Shown here in pieces: positions 21,697 to 32,397 of a DNA stretch of 64,000 bases. The stretch covers positions 1,951,109-2,015,108 of the forward strand of contig JAEVLN010000007.1 in assembly GCA_018350325.1 (NCBI GenBank), read 5' to 3'. The translations under genes and the position numbers were made by a program. Source of the DNA: Globodera rostochiensis. Taxonomy: Eukaryota; Nematoda; Chromadorea; Rhabditida; Heteroderidae. Position 1 is the first letter of the stretch. Each line of letters starts with the position of its first letter. A model generated the notes under the pieces. It saw only the letters and a list, made by a program, of their open reading frames with translations, was not told the origin of the DNA and made no database searches.

Positions 21697-21771
21697 CGGA
21701 CGGATGGGACTCGAACCCACGTCCTCCACCCAATCCGTGGGCAGCTCTTCCAACCGAGCTACCGGGGTGTC
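21697..21771 (-). repeat. tRNA-like sequence, probable SINE head or tRNA pseudogene
   Basis: Minus strand: A-box-like TAGCTCGGTTGG (21761-21750) and a perfect B box GGTTCGAGTCC (21717-21707) at tRNA-like spacing. The T arm (TGGGTTCGAGTCCCA) pairs well. The acceptor arms (GACACCCC versus CCGTCCGC) do not pair, and the anticodon loop lacks T before the anticodon, so it is not a functional tRNA gene. Confidence 0.6.
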
Positions 21772-22204
21772 CCATTTTCCTGCTTCTTTATGGATGATCT
21801 TTTGCCCTCGCCATAGGCGTTTTAACCGTCTCGTCCAACCAGCGGAATTCTCTCTCATCCTTACAATTTATTTTTAATTTTTTAAATCGAAAACGACGTT
21901 TGGCGTATCCGCGCGTTGTCATTTTTGAAGTGAACGCCTTCAAATTCGGAATATGTCCGGTTCCGGTACTTTTGGCAGGATGATGATGACAATTTCCCGT
22001 TTTTTGTCCATTCCAAAATGGAAGGGGGGGGGGGGGAAGTCATAGCATTTGTCATCGGGAAGGACTCCATTCCGGCAATGTCCACCCAATTCTGATTGAA
22101 ATCACTTTCCCATCTCATCAGTTTCATTCACATTTTTAACACAATTTTAATTTAAAAAAACACACAAAACAAATTGAATAAACTAAAAATATTAAACTTA
22201 GCAA
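21772..22204. other. Unique-looking spacer with a block copied at 24.2 kb
   Basis: The block reading on the minus strand AAAGTGATTTCAATCAGAAT, TGGGTGGACATTGCCGGAAT and GGAGTCCTTCCCGATGACAA (22110-22040) recurs on the plus strand at 24255-24312. There it is followed by a piece matching the tRNA-like flank at 21655-21690. A G run lies at 22024-22036. Confidence 0.5.
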
Positions 22205-22501
22205 ATGAATTTGCTTATAATAAACCTTTTAATTGCTTTGACGGCATTTGCTGCCTCCAACGGAGCGTAATATTAATTAAAATAACTAAATATTAAATAA
22301 ATAAATGAAATTTTTATTCAGGCATTCTTGGGCGCGTGACCCGTGGAATGAATGCAAATCGAGACAAATGGACTTTTTGTGCTGGATAAGGAATGCAAAA
22401 AGTAATTTTCGCCAATTTATCATTAAACAAATTCATTGTTTATATATTAATATTTATTCTCAGCTTGTTTCGGGGATAAGAGCCGGGTAAAAAGGGAATA
22501 A
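22205..22501 (+). CDS. Small secreted peptide with three cysteines, 59 aa
   Basis: Three exons join in phase: 22205-22266, 22322-22401 and 22464-22501 (180 nt with stop). Exon 1 is a signal peptide (MNLLIINLLIALTAFAASNG). The mature part is about 38 residues and basic, with Cys in WNECKS, FLCW and TCFGDK, ending SRVKRE. All splice sites are GT-AG. The last exon with its acceptor and 3-prime flank (CAGCTTGTTTCGGGG, GGGAATAATTTAATGTTTGC) is clearly related to the satellite monomer of 1-6376 (CAGCTAGTTTCGGGT, TGGAATAATTTATTGTTTGC). Family unknown; small size, signal peptide and surroundings make a secreted effector or signalling peptide plausible. Confidence 0.65.
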
Positions 22502-22644
22502 TTTAATGTTTGCAAATAAATTCCACGGATATGAGGGCCAATGCGCGTATTATGTTTAGAATTCTTAAATTTAAAATCTGTTGGGGGAAAAATAGCAGAG
22601 AATTCCACCGGAATAAATTGACATCGAATTTAATGCCGCCGCAT

Positions 22645-23447
22645 TTATTTGTTCCCCCCGAGACACGTGGGACAGCACTGGTAGCTGCGGCCGATGCCTA
22701 ACGGACCGCAGCCTCTCGTCTCAGTGCCATCGCAGTCGCAGCCCAATTGTTTGGCGGTGTTAAACCAAAAGCCGCAACGGCTCCACGTGCAACTGAAAAG
22801 CCGCCCAATTTAAATTTGAATTTTAATTTTATTTAACTTTATATTTAAAATAATCGGAGCCGACGCTCTGTAAGGGCCGTCGCCAAACTGACGGACAAGC
22901 AAACAAAACGCTTTGGCCTCATAGGCCGCGCAAACTCTGGTTCCGTTGGCCGCTTCCTACAAAATATATTTTTTAAAACATTTTAAAATTATAAAAAAGA
23001 AAAAGTAACCGCTAAGCAATTGCAAAATTTATCGTCACAATTGATTTGACCGGTTTGTGCCGAATAACATCTGAAATAAGCAAAATTGAAATGTGAGAGG
23101 CGTCACGCCAAAGTTCACAGGTCATGCGCCACACAACAATTGTTAAATCCGTCTGAATTTTGAGTTTATACAAATTGAAAAAATGACTAAAAATAATTAC
23201 TTTTTCTGGTCGGACAATCTCTTGTTACCGCATTCTCCGACATAAACTTAAATTGACAAAATTTGGCCAAAATTTAAATTCTATTTGCCATATTGAAGCG
23301 GTCACTCCCACAAAACCAATCCATTTTTATGGGAGAAGCGGGCGTTGTTGTGCCATTCGGGGAGGGTTCTTGACAAATTGCCACGGGAAATGCGATTACA
23401 AAGATTAATGAAGTAATTAAGCGTAATTTGATTCGAATTAGGCCCAT
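22645..23447 (-). CDS. Secreted phospholipase A2-like protein with extra Cys-rich C-terminus, 188 aa
   Basis: Six exons join in phase: 23447-23289, 23246-23201, 23152-23119, 23070-23010, 22956-22838 and 22792-22645. A signal peptide (SLIFVIAFPVAIC region) precedes FCGSDRFN. The PLA2 signature NNCCVAHDLCY contains the catalytic CC-x2-HD core and continues SAQTGQINCDDKFCNCL; the DD-x-FC-x-C pattern is as in nematode PLA2-like proteins. The following exon (EAANGTRVCAAYEAKAFC, VRQFGDG) also fits that family. The last exon adds nine cysteines (CTWSRCGFWF, GCDCDG, YQCCPTC), which I do not know from the family. Intron 1 has a GC donor (ATG|GCAAAT); the resulting spacing from CGSD to DCP matches the family. 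It would hydrolyse the sn-2 ester of phospholipids outside the cell; catalysis is inferred from the HD motif. Confidence 0.8.
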
Positions 23448-24817
23448 ATTAGGAGAATCTATAATTAGTTTTTTTAATATAAATTTAAACTTTAAATCGG
23501 CCAGGTGACTGACTGACAGCGCTGGACGACACATTTTGGAACTCAATTTAATGTCGGCATTCATTCGCCACGGCTTATTTATAGGCAAAGCAGCTTCACA
23601 AAAGGCCAAAGTTAAGCCATCATTTGGCGGCATCGAAGTTACGTTCCGTCGGCTGAACGAACAAACGATTTTAATTTCTGTCAAAATTTTTATTTCAACC
23701 GAACATTTTAAGTTTTGCTCAGACTTTATTTAACGTTTTGCCTGTTTCACAATCGTCAGACAAATTTTACCAGTTTATAAACTTTCTGTCATTTGTTTAC
23801 ATATCCAATGAAATTTTTTGAATGTGCAAATAATCGACGGAATGATTGAATTTTATTGTCCTTTTAGCTAGGGTTGGTTGCACTGTACCGGTTAAACGGT
23901 TGCGATAACCGCCGGTTTAAGCACGCCTAGTTTTTGGAATTTTTTGGTTAATTTAATGATTTTAAATTTTGACGTATTCAATGCAAGTGTAAAGTTATGG
24001 GCCGAAAATCTTATAAGCACCGCCGAATAAAAAAAAAAGTCAATCAAAAAAAGGTCCCAAGGGGAATTCCGATTCTCGAAACTCGATACCGAGACTTGAC
24101 GCCGAGACTCGAGATTTTTTATTTTAGGTTCAAAAGTAGGGTAGGACGGGACCGGGACGGGGCGCTGGAAAAATGCGGGAATCCCGTTATTTTGATGACA
24201 TCGATCTCGTTGATATTGTGTTAAAAATGTGAATGAATCTGATGGGATAGGAAAGTGATTTCAATCAGAATTGGGTGGACATTGCCGGAATGGAGTCCTT
24301 CCCGATGACAAGTCCGCATGTGTGTATCAACAAATTGCTGATCAGTGGCCTCCTGATCCACCGGAAAATTCAAAATTCAAAATTTGAAATTAATTTTTAA
24401 TTTGTCATTGAGAATTTTGGGGGGGGGGGAGTCGGCGGTGCCGATAGGCGCCGCCGAGAAAATTTTGAATTTTCGACTAATTTTTTAAGGGATTTGCAAC
24501 CAAAATTTTAAAAATTCGGTAATTTTTTGAAACTTTTTAGGAGTAGGAGAGGTCCGATAAGGCAAAATTTTACAAAAATTGGCAAACTTTGTTTAAAAAA
24601 GCAGTGTTTTCATGAAAAATGTTTGGGCTCGAGATCGAGAATCCCGAGCTTCCTTCGAGCGAGATCTCGAGTCGAGATTCTCGAAAAAATCTCGGTCTCG
24701 AAAAATCTCGAGAAGCTCATTTTTCGTCGAGCGAGATCTCGAGGTCGAGATTTTTCGAGAATCTCGTCGAGATTTTTCGAGACCCTCGAGACGAGATCTC
24801 GTCTCGACCGGGCTCTA
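23448..24817. other. Repeat-rich spacer
   Basis: Holds a GCACTGTACCGGTTAAACGG repeat end (23880), the block duplicated from 22.1 kb fused to a tRNA-like flank (24255-24345), a hairpin repeat (24433-24456), and a GAGATCTCGAG simple repeat (24625-24800) ending in GGGCTCTA at 24817, where the outer left palindrome arm begins. Confidence 0.55.
24433..24456 (+). repeat. GC-rich hairpin repeat, copy 6
   Basis: CGGCGGTGCC GATA GGCGCCGCCG after a 9-G tract. The longest family tail in the window follows (GGGATTTGCAACCAAAATTT and beyond). Confidence 0.8.
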
Positions 24818-24843
24818 GTTATAAGTCCTGAATCCCGTTTTAG

Positions 24844-25724
24844 TTACATCGACCAAAGTGTCATCGAATTTCTCCAAAGCATCCAACGACTTTTTGGCTC
24901 CAAAGGCAGCAGTTTTTTGTTTTTGACTGTAGTTGACCAAAACCGCAGCTGGGAAATCATTCGGCACCGGATTTGGCCTTTGATCAATGAAAACATTTGC
25001 GGCATTTATTTGACTTCCTGCAAACTCAACCGTTTGCGCCAATTCTCTCTGGCCGTTCTTCGCGATTGCCCAAAACTGCGAAGGATTTATTCCTTTGATC
25101 TTTTTCCCGGTTCCCGGCTGATGACAGTGCTGGCGCTTCTTCTGCCCAAGCTTTGGCCAAATGGTTGCACACACCCCGCGCGGATGGACTTCCGAAAATG
25201 TTGGAATGCTATTATTTTGATTCGGAAAGAATGGAGGGACTGAAAAGGGTAATTTTTTAATTTTACTGAATTTACCGATTTAAATTCCTTTATTTCATTT
25301 TTAAGGCATTTGTTAATTCGGTCTTTTCTGTCAATTTTATCATCAATATACGGAATTTGAATTATGTAGACTTGGTGCCATTTGAACTGAAAAACAATTT
25401 GACGGGGGAACGATTGGTGTTTCGGCACTTTAAAAAGGACAAATGGCTGTTTGTTCGTTGTCCAATGGAGCGCGACGAAGACAAATGGGCCAAGTGGGAA
25501 AAGGAGGCAGCTTTATGGAGCAGGTCTTGGATTCTCATCACCGTTAACTTCAACGACAGTGAAATTGGCGACGGGTAGGGATGGGTGGGGTGGTTTATTG
25601 GAAACACTTATCTTCCACTTTGGAATTTTTGAAAAAAACATTCACGCGACGTTCTCTTATTTACAGTCTGCTTGACGCAAGCGAAGGTCCGAGTGAGCCC
25701 AAAAGGAAACGGAATTTGGAGTGA
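24844..25724 (+). pseudogene. F-box-like family gene, left copy, truncated and frameshifted
   Basis: Three exons, 24844-25248, 25305-25574 and 25667-25724, match the right-arm gene at 46981-48202 ([20 protein letters not shown], then [17 protein letters not shown], ending [16 protein letters not shown]). The F-box-like exon is absent: upstream of the acceptor the sequence turns into transposon-like repeats at 24817. Relative to the right copy, one base is missing near 25110 (in the LFP-FPADD region), which shifts the frame until a stop at 25243. Therefore non-functional as it stands. Confidence 0.8.
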
Positions 25725-26025
25725 AATTCAAAAACGATAAAATGTACTAAACATTGAATATTTGTTTATTTGTGTTAATTTGTTTTAAACCTATAAAAAG
25801 CGTAATCCGAACTTGCAAAAAAGACCGTCAACTGTTCAGTTTTAAGACAATAAACACAACAAAAACTATACAATAAATAATGAAGATAATTTTGCGTAGT
25901 TAGGATTACAAATCCTAATCTGGATGGGAACTCGACCCAATCCTAATTCTCGTATAAAAATTAAAAAATGGTAGGGCAAGGAACTGTGTTCTGGAACATT
26001 TCTAGATTGAGATAAAACCCAAATG

Positions 26026-26960
26026 AGATAACCCGGTCACATCGGACCTTACGTATTCCCAAACAACTTTTTCTATTATAAAAACAGCAAATTCTCCCAA
26101 AAGCAAAAGATCGCTGTGCTTTTCGGACGGCGCTTCACAACAAATTTACTCGACAAAGCCGATGCCGTAAAATTGGAGCTCAAAACATTTGATGAAATAT
26201 TTGGAGAAGGCTGGTGGGACAAAGGTGAAGCCAAAGATTTGAAAACGCCGGCGCCAACAAACTTTGGACAAAATGTCCATCACCAAATCGACCGGCAGAA
26301 TACCCAGCTTGGACAAATTGAGCCCAATTCAACTGATAAGAATCCTCCTCTCACAGAGTCTGATCACTTTGATAATGCGAAAAATGGTGAAGAACAGAAC
26401 GAAATTACTTCAAAAAAAATATCGCATAAAAGAAATTTTAAAATAAATTTAATTAAAAAAACATATTTGGGTCGAATCATCTCCTAAATTTTTCTCAAAA
26501 AAATTTTCTGCTTCTTATAATCGACAAATTCCAAGCAATAAAGAAGAATTAAAGCAAAAAGGAAAATTTCCTCGGAAAGAAAAAAAATCAAATTGAGGAA
26601 AAAATTGCTAAACATTTAAAAGTCTGTCGCTCAAAAATATATAAATGGAAAAAAGAATTTGGCCTAAATCAAAAAAAGACAAAAAAATGAGCAAAAAATT
26701 TAGTCGAGAAATTTGATCAAAGAAAAGCCGAGTTAACACGGACCGGATTCAAAAGTTCATATAAAGGCGAATTAGATAAAAGTGTCGCAAAAGAGTTGGG
26801 ACTAAGTGTTAGAACAATGCAAAAATGGAAAAGTGAACTTGGCCAAACCAGTGAGTATTTCGAGCCCAATTTTATTAATTAAAATTCTTTTACAGCACAA
26901 CATAAACACTGCCACAGCGAACAAAAGGAATTAATGAAATGTTATAATGAAATTAAAGTA
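26026..26960 (+). pseudogene. Helix-turn-helix repeat protein, left copy, truncated
   Basis: The N-terminal part reads KFSQKQKIAVLFGRRFTT, FDEIFGEGWWDKGEA. It is followed by pieces of HTH repeats of the form KIAKHLKVCRSKIYKWKKEFG and SVAKELGLSVRTMQKWKSEL. An insertion after 26410 ends the first frame at 26487. The last repeat is cut after LMKCYNEIK at 26960, where a CCGGGATCGGG repeat begins. The right copy (45644-46674) retains the third repeat. Confidence 0.65.
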
Positions 26961-28093
26961 GAGTAGGCCGGGATCGGGAACCCGGTCGGGATCGGGCGGG
27001 ATTATCCCAGTTTTTGGAATCCCGATCCCGGTTTTTGAAAAGTCGTAATCCCGATCCCGATCCCGACCCCGGTTTTTAAAAGGTCGTAATCCCGATCCCG
27101 ACAGGGTCGGGATTTTCGGGATAAAAAGGCATTCCGTTAAATTTAAAATTACCGTGAACGGAAATTTTATTTTCAGAAATGGCTCGGTAAGTCTCGAACA
27201 TCTCTACCGAACAGACAAACCACCAAGCTATTGATTTACGCACACCTTTTTGTTGTAAAAAATAAATACATTTTTTGTTAAAAAGTACGCGAAACCACAG
27301 CCCTGCCCTCGGCAAAAAATGGAAAAACACCCCCCCCCCCCACTTTCTCAACCAAATCTGCTCAAAATGGTTAAAAATCGCGGTCCAAAAATGTTTCCGC
27401 TAATTGCGGTTCTTCAAAAATTTGTTCCAGGCAATGAAAAAATTGTCATAATGTTTCGCTGCGATAATGTATGCGACTTCCTCTCATTGACATTCAATTT
27501 TCTGTCCAGGACACATCAAATTCAAATGGCGGGCATCGCTTTATTCAAATCGGCATCATTCCGTGGTGATGGATTTTTGCTTAACTTCCTTTTTCCGCCT
27601 TTCCCCGCCCTCTCCCCCAGTTCGCCTCCGAACGCGAACGACCAATAGGTCACAGTCATCACACAGTGCACTCATTCCATGCCCTCTTTTAGAATTCTTT
27701 TTTAGGAGTAAGCCAAACACGGAAACATTTCAAGTCGTGTAAAACCTCCCTTTATTGGTCCCTGAACGGGATTCCCGCGGGAAAAATACGAGATTCCCGG
27801 TCCCGTTTTCAACCAAATTTTATTTATTCCACTGCTTAAAGTTGGACGGCTATTTTTTCGGTAGTTTCGGTTCGGTTCGAATAACCGAAGAATTTGCAGG
27901 ACGTCAACCCTATTACTAATATATTCACTCAAAAAACGGGTTCAATTCGATCTTTCAATTATTTAATCAAATTGACTTGTTAATTAGCGAAAAGTTTCGT
28001 TGCCAAATCGTCCCTGCCAAAATTTCCAGCTTTAATTAAATACAAAACCCACTGTTTTCGCATCTTTTAAAATCAGCCCAAAATATAACCAAA

Positions 28094-28225
28094 ATGTCTA
28101 ATATCTATGACGACTTTATTATTGTTGACGAAAAATCGATCACTGATCTCTCAATTCAAAGTTGCTGTGGTAGACGTGGATGTGATTCTGAATTCAGTGA
28201 TCGGACTGCGTTTTCCGCACTGTAA
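28094..28225 (+). CDS. 43-aa ORF present in both palindrome arms (left)
   Basis: ATG 28094 to TAA 28225: MSNIYDDFIIVDEKSITDLS, IQSCCGRRGCDSEF, ending FSAL. The same peptide is encoded at 44338-44207, with a silent change. No splice signals needed; no family recognised. It could be a first exon or a chance ORF. Confidence 0.3.
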   Translation: MSNIYDDFIIVDEKSITDLSIQSCCGRRGCDSEFSDRTAFSAL

Positions 28226-28845
28226 TATATTTAATAATCTATATCATTTTCGGAATTTCTACTTAATATGAGCGCATTGTTTCTATTTTTGGAAAGTAGT
28301 TGTTTTTAATAGTGGCGGGATTCGAAATATTCGGTCGTGATGGGATTCAGAATTTGGTGGGATTCGGACCGGAAGTGCGCGATCTGCAAATCGGAAACTA
28401 CTTTAAAGAAAGCCATAGATCCTCAAAGTTGACAAACCCATAGGGGTGGGGACCCAGTTGGTCAAAATTTGTGGGAATATTTTTTCTTCTAAAAATTGTC
28501 AGAAAATATCTTATTTGATGACTCTGATCAGTGATCACGAATTTGTTAATAGAAAAAAAATTGTGAATCGGTTGAAATTATTGAGTTTAAGGAAAAAAAC
28601 GCCTTTTATTCTTAATCGGCTTTGGGTTACTTAAAAAAAGTCGCTTTTCCCTTAATTTTAAAAAATTTCAACCGAAAATCTTGACCAAAACGGTCCTTCC
28701 TATCGGGTTGCAAACTTTAAGGAGCCATAACTTTCTTCAAAGTGGTTTCCGCATAATTTTCAGAGCTTCGTGCATTTGATAGAATGAGAGAAGTCGATTG
28801 GAATATAATTCCGCCGTTTTGAGTTGGGCTCATATTTAATTTTCG

Positions 28846-30234
28846 ATGCTTAATGTCACCATTTTCAGCGAGTTTACGTTGCTCAATCAGTCGCGACGTT
28901 TGCAAATCAAGGACATTGCCTCACATTCAACGAATACGTCGGAGGCGTTGGCACAAATTATTTTATGGAAATGGGAAGGAGGAGCACAAAAAATTGAAAA
29001 AGTGAATAATTTTCCTCTGGTACGGTAGAAACCTCGGGTAAATTATAGTGAACGCCCCACTCTAAAAAGAAACTTGGCCAAAAATGGATATTTTTGGCGT
29101 AAATTTTGTGTCTTCCTTGCACCAATCTCTACAAATTTGGTATAATTCGACAGCGCTTGACGAGACAAATCCATCGGTGTATCATTTATGCCCTTTTGGC
29201 GTGCCGCGTTCAGGATGTTCACCAGAAACATCTTTTGGGTTTCGGGCCGTAATCAAATTCTGGCATCCGTCTGCCCAATTTTGAACCACGAACCAGATTT
29301 TTTAGAACATCACACTCAACAAAGGCAAAACAGTGGAGATCGATTGCGACAAAGCTTCCATTGTCATCAGAATTCTCAAAAAGCGACAACTGATCGAAAA
29401 GTGAGATATAATTATTTCCCTAAATTTCTGAAAATCTATTTTCTTCATTCTTTTAGCCCGTCCCCACCGCTCAACTCTCCGGATGCTGAGTTGACCGTAC
29501 ACATTGGCGACCGTCAGGTTACGGTGTCCGCCAATAGATTGATGTCCGTCTCGCCGGTGATCGAACGGATGCTCAGTGTGGAGATGAAGGAGAAGCAGCA
29601 GCGGACGCTCAACTTGGACGGCCATGACATCACGATGGAGCAGTTCATGCAATTCCTGGAAACTGTCAACGACCATCTTCGACACGGTCGAACTCTTCCA
29701 AATCGTGAGTTGACACGACAAAAAATAGATCTTTTAATTTATTTGACGGATTCAGCAACAAATGTGCTCTGCCTGCTCGGGTTGGCCGATTACTTCCAGA
29801 TCGATTGGCTGAAGGAGTGCTGCGAGGCTCATTTGGTCAATTGCGTGGAGATTCCGCTGATCGAACGTTTTCTTCTCATCGATCGCTATCGCCTCAACAA
29901 TTTGAAGGTGGGGAAAACTGTCAGCAAAATTGGTCTAAACCCGAAAATTTTGCCCATTTTTTTCGTTTGGGGGCTTTGCTTCCTTCCTCAATCTGGCGTT
30001 TGTGATAAAAATACTAATTTTTGCTATTTTTGGTGCATATAAATTCGCTCTCAATTAATCAAGGGCTTTTCACAAAGTTTTGCGTGAATTTAGAATTTCT
30101 TCCTGCACTGTTTGAATGCCGACAAATTGAAAGAGTTTTTGAGGGTAAATCATGAACAGCAGCTGTTGTCAGACGCGTCCATTGACAAAAAGTCTTGGTA
30201 TGAGCTGATCATTCGATTTTGTGCCAAGCCTTAG
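28846..30234 (+). CDS. BTB/POZ-domain protein (left copy)
   Basis: Core exons in phase: 29306-29400 (NITLNKGKTVEIDCDKASIV), 29457-29704 (AELTVHIGDRQVTVSANRLM, SVSPVIERMLSVEMKEKQQ, start of BTB), 29756-29907 (NVLCLLGLADYFQIDWLKEC, IERFLLIDRYRLNNLK) and 30094-30234 (FFLHCLNADKLKEFL to CAKP-stop). A first exon 28846-29001 (MLNVTIFSEFTLLNQSRRLQ to KIEK) joins in phase zero but is less certain. The order strand, SANR...SPVIERML, LLGLADYF, LLIDRYRL is the nematode BTB pattern. BTB domains dimerise and usually bring substrates to cullin-3. The arm copy at 42253-43644 differs by a three-base change before the second core exon. Confidence 0.7.
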
Positions 30235-30764
30235 AGGCAGGCGAGGCGTCCCATTGCTATTTTGAGAATTTTTCTGAAATTCAAACTCAACTCGACATTT
30301 ATTTGTCTTACCATATTACTATAATATTTATTGTTGACAAAGCGCATAAATGGAACCAAATGATTACAAAATTTCATGCTCGCCCGGACAAAAAAAAAGA
30401 ATCAAAAAATTCCGACGGAAAAGCCCGCCTGGCAGTTTTCCGACTAACCCGTAAAAAAACCGCCCGGGTCCAAACCGATTATCCGGCCAAAAACTTGAAA
30501 TTTGTGTACCCACAAAAACAAAAAATTTTGAATACGAATCCTGATCATAACGGAAGTATAAAATATACTCTACGGGTTAGGGTTTGGACGGGTACCCGAA
30601 GTGGGCGCCCGATAGGCAAATACCCAGGCCCGGCTTAAACCCGAGACCCGCTTATAATAAAAACGAAAAAGCGTTTCATTTAAGTCGTAGAAAAGGCATC
30701 ATTCGCCCAAATTTAACGAAATTATTTCGCATATATGCCACGATGGTTTCAATGAACACTCCGA
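30235..30764. other. No gene; CCCG-rich repeat
   Basis: Between the convergent BTB and DnaJ genes. 30430-30650 contains GTACCCGAAGTGGGCGCCCG and CCAGGCCCGGCTTAAACCCG, a dispersed-repeat composition also seen in the right arm at 41840-41920. Confidence 0.45.
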
Positions 30765-31779
30765 TCAGGCAAATTTGCCGCGTTCCTTCAAAGTCACAGT
30801 GCAACAAGTGCGCGAGTTGCAATGGCACTTGGTCTTGGCATCCTTGCAGTAGCAAATATCGTCCAACTGCAGCTGTTTCTTGCACTTGTTGCAGATGATC
30901 TTTGAGCCTAAAGCCTAAAATTACAAAAGTGTTTATTAGTTGCACAAACATTTTGGAATTTCAAGTATCTGAGCCGGATTACCTTAATGAAGGCGTCCAT
31001 CATGCTGTCCAATCCAACATCCTCAAGATTTTTCTGTATGATAGCCAGCAATTCGTTGTCTCCTAAGAAAAGGATACAACGTAATTTTGATGCTTAACAA
31101 AAAGCGCTCTCATGAACTTGCCTTTTGTAAGTCCGCCATGTGCAGCAGCTTTTGCATTCAGTTGCTCTATCATTTGGGCCAATCCCTCACATTGGTTCAG
31201 CTTCAGCACCTCGCCGAATTTGGGGAACACAGGCTCCACAACGGCAAAGTCCATTGGCTGCTCCTGCTGGTGGTCACCCATTGCATAGCTGTACATCTGG
31301 CCGTCATAAATGGCCTTTTTTCGAGGGTCCGTCAACGTTTCCTTGGCCTTTGTGAAGAGCTTAACAAGTTCAAAATACAATTTACATTCACTTCGATTTT
31401 TGAAAAAATAAGTTACATTTTTTTGAAAAATGTCGATGTTCAATTGTGCATTTTTGGTCAAAAAATTCAAATAATTTTAAGTGTTTATAAATTGAAAAAA
31501 TCGTTAAATCCCAGCCCTAATTATAAAATCCTTAAAAAGAATCTTCAAAATAATCGTGCCCACCCGGCTCATGGCTTCGCCGTGCGGGTTTTTGTCCGGG
31601 TGGTAGGCCCTCATGCGTTCGTGATAGACTTTGTTGATTTCATCGGTTGTCGCCCGTTCACTGACGCCCAGCAACTCGTAGTAATTCACCTGCAAAAATT
31701 TTTTTAAATTTATTAATTTCAGCAAAATTACGTTTTCATCCTTGCCAGTAACGAAGAACTTCTTGAAGAAGTCAGCCAT
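30765..31779 (-). CDS. J-domain (DnaJ/Hsp40) protein with Cys-rich tail, left copy, 213 aa
   Basis: Five exons on the minus strand: 31779-31732, 31689-31564, 31359-31122, 31062-30983 and 30914-30765. The J domain carries YYELLGVSERATTDEINKVY and the HPD motif in RAYHPDKNPHGEA, followed by KETLTDPRKKAIYDG. These features stimulate Hsp70 ATPase. The C-terminus is a cysteine cluster (KIICNKCKKQLQLDDICYCK, then CHCNSRTCC), likely metal-binding. Intron 3 has a GC donor (AG|GCAAGT). Intron 1 is 42 bp. Compared with the right copy it has one extra codon (QLNAKAAAHGG versus QLAKAAAHGG). Both copies are open, so both could be functional. Confidence 0.85.
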
Positions 31780-32037
31780 AAAGCAATTCTAATCTTTTTA
31801 TTTTTGTTTTAAACGACTAAAAAATATACGAAGACAACCGCTTATTTCGGGTTTATGCAAAATTTATATCTTTAACTTTATCCTCAAAAAAGTGAGTTAA
31901 GACAGAATTGGGATGCAAGAAATATAATTTCCTTAAAATCCAATTCGAAAATAAAACCAAATATTTTTTGTTTGTCAAATTAAATTGAGAAAATTCCATC
32001 AACAATTAATGCTCCCTTTTGATTTGTGCGGCCTTAA

Positions 32038-32397
32038 GATCAGCGGCCGCTTGTCAAAGCCTTCATCTTGCGATTGTCGCATTTGCTGTATAAAAAATTA
32101 ATATAATTAAATTTATTGCATATTTAAACTTAGAGAAAATTTAAAAAAACAATGACAAAAAATAACCAATAAAAATGTTTTTACCCCGTGCAATGCAATA
32201 CTCCAGCGGAATGCAGACACTGGCAACGTTCACCAACAAACTTGAACTCTTACCCCAACAACTACAATACATGTCCGCTCTGAATATTAATTAGTCAGTC
32301 AAAATATTTATTTATTTTGAATTGTTTCACACCCAATTTTCATAGTTTACATACCAAACTGCAAACTTACTCGACGACTGACTGCATTTGTCATTTT
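32038..32397 (-). pseudogene. Cys-rich gene fragment, left inner arm
   Basis: Mirror image of 37435-37794: a short first exon ending at GTAAGTTTG, a Cys-bearing exon (MYCSCWGK, then VCIPLEYCIA) and the terminal exon with CDNRKMKALTSGR in one frame. Phases of exons do not join to the full frame used by the paralogue at 39124-40446, so it is probably decayed. Confidence 0.4.

Larger units (their letters stand above)
24818..32119. repeat. Outer inverted-duplication arm, left
   Basis: Reverse-complement match to 40368-47885, gene by gene (F-box-like, HTH, short ORF, BTB, DnaJ). Position sums of matching points are 72703-72706 in the outer part and 72486-72490 in the inner part. The shift near 27 kb comes from a replacement of roughly 500 bp on the left arm by a CCGGGATCGGG-type repeat (26962-27115). 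Arms are highly similar but not identical; small indels alter several reading frames. Confidence 0.9.

Noticed and set aside
21697..21771. Functional tRNA gene
   Set aside because: A and B boxes fit, but the acceptor stem does not pair and the anticodon loop is abnormal; called tRNA-like repeat instead.
31087..31707. 206-codon frame opposite the DnaJ gene
   Set aside because: Antisense shadow of the J-domain exons; the same shadow appears in the other arm.
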